Assembly (NCBI GenBank): GCA_003152795.1
Contig: PMBA01000428.1
Location: 1 to 5,616 of the forward strand
Direction: 5' to 3'
Source: Acidobacteriaceae bacterium
GTDB taxonomy: Bacteria; Acidobacteriota; Terriglobia; Terriglobales; Acidobacteriaceae
Length of the DNA: 5,616 nucleotides
Shown: piece by piece, positions 1-5,616 of the stretch
Position numbering within the stretch: the first letter of the stretch is position 1
Layout of the letters: every line of letters begins with the position of its first letter
The notes under the pieces: generated by a model
Seen by the model: only the letters and a program-made list of their open reading frames with translations
What the model was told of the DNA's origin: nothing
Database searches by the model: none
Translations under genes and position numbers: made by a program

Positions 1-2234
1 TTATTCCGGTTGGACGGCGTGAAGGGCAGAATCTCCACGAACTCCTCGCCCGTTTCGCCCGGCAGTTTCATGAGCACGAAGTTCGGCTGCATCGCCTGCG
101 TTACTTGCTGACCTCCCTCGCTCATTCCGACTTCGGTGGCGACCGTCCACAGATCCTCGCGGTTGTAGAACGCTTCCGCATCCGTCATGTGATACAGGCC
201 ATACGCTTCCGCCTGCAGCTTGAGCAGCAATTCGGGGTAGCGCACATGTTTGCGCAGCCCGGACGGCATCATGGCCGCATCCTTGAACAGGCTGGGAAAG
301 ATGCGCCGGTAGGCTGCGATGATCGGATCCTCCGGATCGAACACGTAAAACGTGGTCGTGCCATCGTAGGCGTCGACGACCACCTTAACGCTGTTCCGCA
401 TGTAGTTAATGAGATTCTGGTCGAGACGGTAATGGGTCGAGTAGGGATAGCTGTCTGAAACCGTGAACGCATCCATGATCCACGACAGCCGGCCATCGTC
501 GCCGAGCACAATGTAAGGATCTGGATCATAAGTAAGGAACGGCGCTAATGCCGATACGCGATCGTGCAGGTTGCGGCGCATCAGCAGCCGGCTATCCTGT
601 CTTACGTCATCGCTGAACGGCAGCTTGGCGAGGTCGTCGCGGTCGAGCGCGATAACGATGCGGCGCAGAAAACCGCCGAGCACGATGCCGCCGTTGCCTT
701 CGTACGACGTGAGGCTGTTGCTCGCGCCTTGCGGGTAATTGAATTCCTTCTGCCGCGTTTTCACGTAGACGTCGGTATTGGTCATCTCGCCAAAATAAAT
801 CTCCGGGCGCGTCACCGTCAGACTATGCACCGTGCTCTGGACCGGCATGTTGCTCAGCATCAGCGTGGGCAACCCTTCCGCCGTGAACCCATTGACCGGG
901 TTCATGGTAATGCCGTAGCCGTGTGTATAGATCAGCTTGTCGTTAATCCAGTTGCGGCTGCTCTCCGGGAGCTTGTCGACGTTTAGTTCGCGCGCCGCGA
1001 GCATCACCTCGCGAGTGGTGCCGTCAATGTCATAACGATCGATATCGATGTCGGGAAAGTCGTAGTAGGTGCGGATTTCCTGAATCTGGCGCAGCGTGTC
1101 CTGGAGCGCGCGCCAGTCCCACAGGCGGATGTTCTGAAGCGTCGCCTGATTGTTCGCCGGTTCGGCCGCGTCGACCGTCGTCTCGGCCGGAAACTCGCGC
1201 TGCGTGACCTGGTTCAATCCGTAGGCGCGCCGCGTCAACTCGGTGTTATAGACAATGTAGGGCTTCTCGCGAACCAGTTCGTTCGGTTTGACGATAAAGC
1301 TGCTGACGTACCAGGCGACTCCTTGAACGGCGATATAACAGACGGCGGCCGGAAGGATCGCCGCGACAAGCCAGCGCCCGCGTGGCACTCGGACTGCGTT
1401 GACGGCTGCGATCGCCGCGCCCAGAACCAGCGCCGCGCAGACGACGAGCATCCCGGTGAGCGTGACGTGCGCGTCCGTGTAGGTCACGCCTCCGAAAATC
1501 GTATGATCCTCGAGCAATAATTCAAACCGGCCGATATAAGCGCGTATCGCGACGATCAGCAACAGGAACGCTAGCGTGATCGAGAGCCCGCGCCACGGTA
1601 ACGCGGCGTATCGGCTGAGATGCCCGGAGAGCACGCGCGTTCCGCCCGTGATGAGGATGAAGAATACTGCCAGTAAGCAGGTGATCACGGCTAGCGTCAG
1701 CAGCCAGCCGGCGATGAGTTGCCACGCCGGCAGGGCGAACAGAAAAAAGTTCAGCGGCATGCCAAAAATCGGGTCGACAACGCCGCCGGTGGCGCGCGGG
1801 GCGTACCAGAAGAGCGCAAGCGTCGGCCATTCCACCATCATCCCGGCGCCGGTGGCGCCAGCGATGACCAGCGAAACACCGACCGCGATGAGGCGCAGGA
1901 CTGGTTCGACCGGGAGCTTCAACGGCTGTCCGCCGATAAAAATCGTATGGCCGCTTGGCAAGTCCGGGAGATGGGCCCGCTTCAACGCCAGGAATGATCC
2001 ATAGAGAATGACGAATGTGGCCGCCGCAAAAGCTGCGAAGATTCCCCATTGCAGGCTCAGTGTTTTCCAGAATACATCCCCGTAGCTGAGCGACCCAAAC
2101 CAGAGCACGTCCACGTAATACGACAGCGCGGTCCGACCGCCGAAAAAGATTCCGGCAAGGATGGCAAAAATGAGAAGAAAACGTCGGCGCCGCCGCGGCG
2201 GATGCGTCGGCGGCCAGTCAATGGACTCGGGCAT
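1..2234 (-). CDS. UPF0182 (COG1615) large integral membrane protein, 3' end cut by window edge
   Basis: A single open frame runs from an ATG at 2234 to the left edge: 744 complete codons with no stop. Family members are typically about 900-1000 residues, so roughly the last 150-250 are missing. The N-terminus is polybasic (five Arg at residues 14-18) and is followed by about seven predicted membrane segments, near residues 19-36, 60-83, 112-134, 162-197, 215-233, 258-280 and 288-311. A large, mostly polar domain follows. Family hallmarks are KPNELVREKPYIVYNTEL near 316, IQEIRTYYDFPDIDIDRY near 382-400, YTHGYGITMNPVN near 435 and RPEIYFGE near 476. An in-frame TAA six codons upstream and a GGAGT ribosome site fix the start. 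The biochemical function of UPF0182 is unknown to me, and the topology suggests a cell-membrane protein with a large extracytoplasmic domain. It is transcribed away from the redox operon, so no functional link is implied. Family assignment is confident; no function is claimed. Confidence 0.93.
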   Translation of the reverse strand, partial: MPESIDWPPTHPPRRRRRFLLIFAILAGIFFGGRTALSYYVDVLWFGSLSYGDVFWKTLSLQWGIFAAFAAATFVILYGSFLALKRAHLPDLPSGHTIFIGGQPLKLPVEPVLRLIAVGVSLVIAGATGAGMMVEWPTLALFWYAPRATGGVVDPIFGMPLNFFLFALPAWQLIAGWLLTLAVITCLLAVFFILITGGTRVLSGHLSRYAALPWRGLSITLAFLLLIVAIRAYIGRFELLLEDHTIFGGVTYTDAHVTLTGMLVVCAALVLGAAIAAVNAVRVPRGRWLVAAILPAAVCYIAVQGVAWYVSSFIVKPNELVREKPYIVYNTELTRRAYGLNQVTQREFPAETTVDAAEPANNQATLQNIRLWDWRALQDTLRQIQEIRTYYDFPDIDIDRYDIDGTTREVMLAARELNVDKLPESSRNWINDKLIYTHGYGITMNPVNGFTAEGLPTLMLSNMPVQSTVHSLTVTRPEIYFGEMTNTDVYVKTRQKEFNYPQGASNSLTSYEGNGGIVLGGFLRRIVIALDRDDLAKLPFSDDVRQDSRLLMRRNLHDRVSALAPFLTYDPDPYIVLGDDGRLSWIMDAFTVSDSYPYSTHYRLDQNLINYMRNSVKVVVDAYDGTTTFYVFDPEDPIIAAYRRIFPSLFKDAAMMPSGLRKHVRYPELLLKLQAEAYGLYHMTDAEAFYNREDLWTVATEVGMSEGGQQVTQAMQPNFVLMKLPGETGEEFVEILPFTPSNRN

Positions 2235-2240
2235 TTCGCT

Positions 2241-2245
2241 ACTCC
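2241..2245 (-). promoter_or_regulatory. Ribosome binding site of the UPF0182 gene
   Basis: On the minus strand GGAGT lies six bases before the ATG at 2234. Together with the in-frame TAA just upstream, it settles the start. A TAGAAT hexamer further upstream (2256-2261, minus strand) resembles a -10 box, but I see no convincing -35 partner, so no promoter is called. Confidence 0.7.
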
Positions 2246-2340
2246 GTTCTTACTGATTCTATTAGTTGTCCGCATGATACTCCCCCGCTCTGCAAGTTTA
2301 GCTCATGGCTTGACCCCACCGCGCCACTACACGGCGAGAG

Positions 2341-2432
2341 CATTCTCGACGTCACAGAATTTCGCGGTCACCAGGAATGCGCTTACGCCGGAGCTGCTAG
2401 CTCAGGACACTGGTTCTTGCCATTCGTCACAG
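2341..2432. repeat. Gapped direct repeat pair CATTC...CGTCACAG
   Basis: CGTCACAG occurs at 2350-2357 and again at 2425-2432, exactly 75 bp apart. Both copies are preceded by CATTC: at 2341-2345 in the first copy, and at 2421-2425 in the second, where its last C is also the first base of CGTCACAG. The first copy therefore carries five extra bases. The pair may be two sites for one regulator, but an 8-base match with partial extension could also arise by chance. Confidence 0.3.
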
Positions 2433-2448
2433 GCTTAGGTGCGCTGTG

Positions 2449-2481
2449 CACTATCGCAATGTTGATCATTTGTGCATAGTG
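2449..2481. promoter_or_regulatory. Imperfect dyad upstream of the redox operon (possible operator or leader hairpin)
   Basis: Two nested inverted pairs share almost the same centre: CACTAT (2449-2454) with ATAGTG (2476-2481), and AATG (2458-2461) with CATT (2467-2470), around TTGAT. The internal loops are unequal (three and five bases). TGTGCA is also repeated directly at 2445-2450 and 2471-2476. The element ends 14 bases before the ATG at 2496, so it could be an operator overlapping the transcription start or a hairpin in the leader. TTGAT is an FNR-type half-site, but the matching ATCAA half is absent, so FNR control is not claimed. Confidence 0.4.
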
Positions 2482-2486
2482 GACTT

Positions 2487-2492
2487 GAGTGG
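2487..2492 (+). promoter_or_regulatory. Weak ribosome binding site for the FDH-like gene
   Basis: GAGTGG lies just before the ATG at 2496, with six bases between GAG and the ATG. An in-frame GTG at 2472 would add eight residues, but it has no purine-rich site upstream and lies inside the dyad. The ATG start also puts the first cluster cysteine at residue 8, as in FdhF-type proteins. Confidence 0.5.
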
Positions 2493-2495
2493 ACC

Positions 2496-4538
2496 ATGGC
2501 TCATCAGCTCACCACCTGCACGTTCTGTGGAGTTGGATGTGGGCTTTATCTGGAGACCTCCGGCAACCAGATCGTGGGGGCCTATCCCAGTGTCTCCCAC
2601 CCCAGCAATCAAGGACGGATTTGCGTCCGCGGCTGGTACGTTCACGAGGTCGCCAGTTCGCCCGACCGTCTGAAACATCCTTTACTTCGCAAGAACGGCG
2701 AGTTGCAGGAAGTGAGCTGGGACGAGGCGCTGGGCTTCATTGCCGGGAAAATGAAGACGATCCGGGACGAGCACGGCCCGGATGCGATCGGCTTCTTGAA
2801 CTCGCCGCGCTGCTCCAACGAAGAATCGTATCTGCTGCAGAAATTTGCCCGCGCCGTTATCGGCACGAACAATGTGCATCACGGGACGGGCGTTTACTCC
2901 AACAACTCCATCAACGTCCTGCTGGACATGATCGGCATCCCGGCGAGCACGAACTCGATTGCGGAACTGGCACAGAGCCAGGTGATCGTGGTCGATGGCG
3001 TGGATCTTGCCAAACGCATGCCGACGATCGGCGGCGCCGTCATTCGCGCCAAGCTCAACGGCGCCCGCCTCATTGTGGTCGGTACCAGGCGTCACCGCGT
3101 CGCCGAAAGTGCCGACCTCTTTCTCCAAATCAAGCCAGGAACTGAAGCACTGCTCTACGGCGCGATCGCCAAGATCATTGTCGATCGCGGCCTCATGGAT
3201 CTGGGTTTCATCAAAGCACGTTGCCGCGACTACGAGGCTTTTCTCGCCACCATTTATGAATACGATCTGCTCCGCGTTGCCGAGAGCTGCGGCGTAGCAC
3301 CGCGCCTGATCGAAGCGGCTGCCATGGCTTACGGAGGCGCAAGTTCCGCCACGCTCATGTTTTCCGCCAGCATGGAAGAACGCAGCCGCGACAGTATCCG
3401 CGCCGTCGTGAATCTGGCGCTGTTGTCCGGCAATCTCGGCAAGCCCGGCGCTGGACTGTTCGCTCTCACCGAGCAAAATAACCTGCAGGGTGTGTGCGAC
3501 ATGGGGATGTTGCCGGATCGTCTGCCCGGCTACAGGCCCGTGACCGACGACCAGGCGCGCTCCGCCCTCGATGTCCTCTGGGGGGCCAGAATCCCTCCCG
3601 CGCCGGGGCTTGGATCTCGCGCCTTGCTGGCTCATCGCGGACAAGGCAAGGTCAAGGCGCTCTGGCTGTCGCGTTACGATCCCACCAATGCCGCGCTGCT
3701 CGGTGACGTAGCCAGCCAGCTTCGGCAGCTCGACTTGCTGGTCGTCCAGCACCTCTTCATGACGGAGTGCGGCAACTACGCCCATGTAGTCCTGCCGACG
3801 ACCGCTTTTGGCGAAGAGGAAGTCACGTTCACGAGCACGGACCGTCGGATTCAATTGGCGGAACGCGTGGTCAATCCGCCCTCGGGGCTGACCCCCGCGT
3901 GGGAACAGATCGCGCAGCTTGCCCGGCTGATGGGTGCAGATTGGAAATACACCTCAGCGCGCGACGTGATGGATGAGATCGGCCAGGTTGTCCCCTTCTA
4001 CAGCGGCGCAGACTACGAGAACCTGGCGCGCGACTACGGACGCCAATGGCCTTGTACCAAGGACCGCCCGCTGGGCACAAAATTCCTGTTCGCCGAGAAC
4101 CATTTTGCGGAGAAGCCGGAAGAACGGCCATTCAAGTTCGTCGCCGTTCCCAGGCCGCTTGCCCCGAAGGAAAATCCGAAAGAGTTTCCGCTCACGCTGG
4201 TGTTCGGAAACTCGCTTTACTACTGGAACCAGAATGTGCTGGTGCGGCACAGCGAGACCCTGAAACGCGAGTATCGCCAGTTGATGATCGACTATCCCGA
4301 CGGCTTCGTTGAGATTAATCCGGAAGATGCCAAGCAGTTCGGCATTCGCGACGGCAAGCGGATGCGGCTTTGCGCCGCGGCCGCGTCGGCGGCGGCAACG
4401 GCACGCATCACTTCCGAGGTCAGGACCGGAACCATCTTCGTCCCCCACTTCATGCGCGCAGTGGAACAGCAGATCCTCGGGTCCTCTGGCGACAGTCTCC
4501 GGCTGGTTCCGGTTCGGGTGGAGAAGGGAACGGCATGA
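2496..4538 (+). CDS. Formate dehydrogenase alpha-like molybdopterin oxidoreductase family protein lacking the FDH catalytic residues
   Basis: The product has 680 residues, close to E. coli FdhF (715), and no Tat or Sec signal, so it is likely cytoplasmic. The N-terminus has a [4Fe-4S] motif (C8, C11, C15, C43). FDH-family landmarks follow in order: VSWDEAL (73-79), QKFARAVIGTNNV (115-127), LQIKPGTEALL (210-220), GNLGKPGAG (312-320), QNNLQGVCDMG (327-337), VVLPTTAFGEEE (431-442) and a C-terminal beta-barrel-type domain from about 565. Compared with FdhF recalled from memory, the Sec/Cys ligand position is Tyr134, the adjacent His is Ser135, the active-site Arg is Thr325 and the Lys beside the cluster is Arg45. 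The usual DPR motif reads GTR (196-198). It is therefore unlikely to oxidise formate by the known mechanism. It may have a different substrate, or serve as a NuoG-like electron-transfer subunit. Its stop overlaps the next gene's ATG, suggesting a shared complex. Family membership is confident; function is unknown. Confidence 0.88.
   Translation: MAHQLTTCTFCGVGCGLYLETSGNQIVGAYPSVSHPSNQGRICVRGWYVHEVASSPDRLKHPLLRKNGELQEVSWDEALGFIAGKMKTIRDEHGPDAIGFLNSPRCSNEESYLLQKFARAVIGTNNVHHGTGVYSNNSINVLLDMIGIPASTNSIAELAQSQVIVVDGVDLAKRMPTIGGAVIRAKLNGARLIVVGTRRHRVAESADLFLQIKPGTEALLYGAIAKIIVDRGLMDLGFIKARCRDYEAFLATIYEYDLLRVAESCGVAPRLIEAAAMAYGGASSATLMFSASMEERSRDSIRAVVNLALLSGNLGKPGAGLFALTEQNNLQGVCDMGMLPDRLPGYRPVTDDQARSALDVLWGARIPPAPGLGSRALLAHRGQGKVKALWLSRYDPTNAALLGDVASQLRQLDLLVVQHLFMTECGNYAHVVLPTTAFGEEEVTFTSTDRRIQLAERVVNPPSGLTPAWEQIAQLARLMGADWKYTSARDVMDEIGQVVPFYSGADYENLARDYGRQWPCTKDRPLGTKFLFAENHFAEKPEERPFKFVAVPRPLAPKENPKEFPLTLVFGNSLYYWNQNVLVRHSETLKREYRQLMIDYPDGFVEINPEDAKQFGIRDGKRMRLCAAAASAAATARITSEVRTGTIFVPHFMRAVEQQILGSSGDSLRLVPVRVEKGTA
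4520..4538 (+). promoter_or_regulatory. Ribosome binding site and ATGA start/stop overlap joining the two operon genes
   Basis: GGAGAAGGGA (4520-4529) is a strong purine-rich site five bases before the ATG at 4535. That ATG overlaps the TGA (4536-4538) of the upstream gene. This arrangement supports translational coupling and fixes the start of the second gene. Confidence 0.85.
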
Positions 4539-5616
4539 AGGCTCGCATCCTGGACCGCAATGACGTGCTGAAGATCGTGGACCTGCTGCGGCAGCAGGGC
4601 TATGAGGTGATCGCTCCATTCCGCGAGCGCGGGCGGGACACCTTCTTCGATCCCGTGACCGACCAGAACCGCGATCGGATTCAGATTCATCTACCCAATC
4701 CCTATTACCCGCCGAAGCGTTATGTATTTCCGCCGATTGAGCGCTTGCTGAAGATCGAGCGTTTGAATGGCGATCTGCGCATTGAGCCCACGTACGACGT
4801 TCAGAAGCGCGCAATCTTCGGCATTCGTTCGTGCGACGTGGCCGGTATCTACCACCTTGACCGCTTCTACCTGGGCCGCGAATTTCCCGACATCTACTAT
4901 CGGAACCATCGCAACAACCTTTTTCTCGTGAACGTGGCCTGCACCGATCCCGACCTGGACATCGGCGAAGAGTGTTTCTGCATGTGCACGGATACCGGGC
5001 CCGCGGCCCGCGACCATTTCGACTTGCAGCTCTTCGATTTGCAACGCTTGGGTCTTGGGAATGGCCTCGGGGATGAATTCATGGCGGTAGCCGGCACGCC
5101 CGCCGGCGAAGCTCTGTTTGTCAGTCCAATTTTCCGGCAAGCTTCTGCGGCGCATGTGGCCCGGCGGCGCGGCATCTTGGAAGAAGTTCGAAAACGCTTC
5201 AAGCCGAACACCACCAGCTGGTTTTCTGCCGCTATTCAGGCCGTATCGCGCGGAGAGATTCCGGAAGAAACCTGGGACGCGATCGGCAACCGCTGTCTGG
5301 AGTGCGGGGGCTGTACTTACGTTTGTCCGGCCTGCACCTGCTTCACGGTGACAGATCGGCCCGTCGAACCAACGGGTGTCGAACGCCTCCGTATCTGGGA
5401 TTCTTGCGCATTAAGCGGCTTCACGCGCATGGCCGGCGGGTTCAATCCGCGGCGCGCGGTGCACGATCGCCGCAACCGGCGTTTCTTTCGCAAACTCGCG
5501 CACTACTTTATCGAGCGGGAACTCTCAATGGCGTGCGTCGGCTGCGGCCGCTGCGCGGCAGTATGTCATGGCGACATCGGCATGCCGAGCGTGGTGGAGA
5601 TAATCCGCCATTCGGC
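4535..5616 (+). CDS. HydB/AsrA-type 4Fe-4S dicluster electron-transfer subunit, 3' end cut by window edge
   Basis: 360 complete codons are visible and the frame is still open at the right edge. HydB of Pyrococcus sulfhydrogenase is of similar size, so probably only a short tail is missing. The first ~240 residues form the family's N-terminal domain, with FGIRSCDVAGIYHLDRFYL (95-113) and CFC (147-149) preceding TGP. A ferredoxin-type domain follows with two cluster motifs: C254-x2-C257-x2-C260-x3-C264, continuing as CPACTCF with C267 and C269, and C334-x2-C337-x2-C340-x3-C344. Between them lies WDSCALSGFTRMAGGFNPR (288-306), typical of HydB/AsrA. There is no signal peptide or membrane segment, so it is cytoplasmic. 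In known complexes this subunit relays electrons between a catalytic subunit and an FAD/NAD(P)-binding partner (HydG or AsrB). Here it is translationally coupled to an FDH-like gene, so it probably passes electrons to or from that protein. The choice between HydB and AsrA cannot be made without the downstream genes. Confidence 0.88.
   Translation, partial: MKARILDRNDVLKIVDLLRQQGYEVIAPFRERGRDTFFDPVTDQNRDRIQIHLPNPYYPPKRYVFPPIERLLKIERLNGDLRIEPTYDVQKRAIFGIRSCDVAGIYHLDRFYLGREFPDIYYRNHRNNLFLVNVACTDPDLDIGEECFCMCTDTGPAARDHFDLQLFDLQRLGLGNGLGDEFMAVAGTPAGEALFVSPIFRQASAAHVARRRGILEEVRKRFKPNTTSWFSAAIQAVSRGEIPEETWDAIGNRCLECGGCTYVCPACTCFTVTDRPVEPTGVERLRIWDSCALSGFTRMAGGFNPRRAVHDRRNRRFFRKLAHYFIERELSMACVGCGRCAAVCHGDIGMPSVVEIIRHS

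Larger units (their letters stand above)
2235..2495. other. Divergent intergenic region (261 bp), presumed to hold both promoters
   Basis: This spacer separates the leftward UPF0182 gene from the rightward redox operon and should contain both promoters. Reading frames cross it, but none has a good start, ribosome site or recognisable product. It has fewer GC-rich runs than the flanking coding sequence. Items seen inside are a short hairpin GAGCT-gct-AGCTC at 2391-2403, a gapped direct repeat ending in CGTCACAG, and an imperfect dyad at 2449-2481. TTGCCA at 2417-2422 resembles a -35 box but lacks a -10 box at the right distance. I found no complete sigma-70 or sigma-54 consensus. Confidence 0.6.

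Noticed and set aside
564..986. 140-codon plus-strand open frame inside the UPF0182 gene
   Set aside because: The opposite strand encodes the conserved UPF0182 motifs YTHGYG and RPEIYFGE through this stretch, so it is a shadow.
2049..2438. 129-codon plus-strand open frame reaching into the intergenic region
   Set aside because: Its first half is antisense to the start of the UPF0182 gene, it has no clear ribosome site, and its product is not recognisable.
2462..2475. FNR binding site
   Set aside because: Only the TTGAT half matches. The sequence where ATCAA should be reads TGTGC.
2472..2495. Upstream in-frame GTG start for the FDH-like protein
   Set aside because: There is no ribosome site ahead of it, it lies within the dyad, and it would add eight residues before the usual N-terminus of the family. 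The ATG at 2496 is preferred, though not proven.
2895..2900. Selenocysteine at the active-site position
   Set aside because: The codons at the Sec/Cys and His positions are TAC and TCC. No in-frame TGA occurs before the true stop at 4536-4538, so no recoding is involved.
2682..3854. Long 390-codon minus-strand open frame opposite the FDH-like gene
   Set aside because: It is antisense to a strongly conserved FDH-family coding frame, and its translation shows no recognisable family or membrane pattern. It is a shadow of the GC-rich codon use.
3954..4814. 286-codon minus-strand open frame spanning the junction of the two operon genes
   Set aside because: It crosses the boundary of two well supported plus-strand genes and its product is Arg/Ala-rich with no family features.
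1..5616. CRISPR array, tRNA, rRNA, insertion sequence or attachment site
   Set aside because: I saw no regularly spaced repeats, cloverleaf sequence, transposase motif or terminal inverted repeats. Nearly all the DNA outside 2235-2495 is accounted for by the three genes.

Overview
The window holds three protein genes and one divergent intergenic region. Base composition is moderately GC-rich, roughly 60% by eye. The genes are densely packed, use Shine-Dalgarno-type ribosome sites, and include a UPF0182 membrane protein next to an iron-sulfur redox operon. This suggests a free-living bacterium, perhaps an Acidobacteriota-like or other soil or sediment lineage. The phylum guess is weak because no ribosomal or other marker gene is present.

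Left part (1-2234, minus strand): the first 744 codons of a large UPF0182/COG1615 integral membrane protein. Its start is clear, and its C-terminus lies beyond the left edge.

Middle (2235-2495): a 261-bp spacer between divergent genes. It carries no gene. It holds an imperfect dyad close to the rightward gene and a gapped direct repeat, both possible regulatory sites.

Right part (2496-5616, plus strand): an operon of two genes joined by an ATGA overlap. The first encodes a 680-residue protein of the formate dehydrogenase alpha-subunit (molybdopterin oxidoreductase) family. It keeps the N-terminal [4Fe-4S] cysteines and the overall FDH fold motifs. It lacks the residues that define a formate dehydrogenase: the Sec/Cys molybdenum ligand, its neighbouring His, the active-site Arg and the Lys next to the cluster. 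Several usual guanine-dinucleotide contacts are also changed. The second gene encodes the iron-sulfur subunit family of HydB (sulfhydrogenase beta) and AsrA (anaerobic sulfite reductase A), and runs off the right edge.

Taken together, the operon looks like the start of a cytoplasmic multi-subunit redox complex. An FDH-derived subunit of altered or lost catalytic function would exchange electrons with a HydB-type relay. By analogy with known HydB operons, an FAD/NAD(P)-binding HydG-type subunit and perhaps [NiFe]-hydrogenase subunits would follow downstream, but none of these is visible here. The altered FDH-like subunit is the most interesting item in the window.
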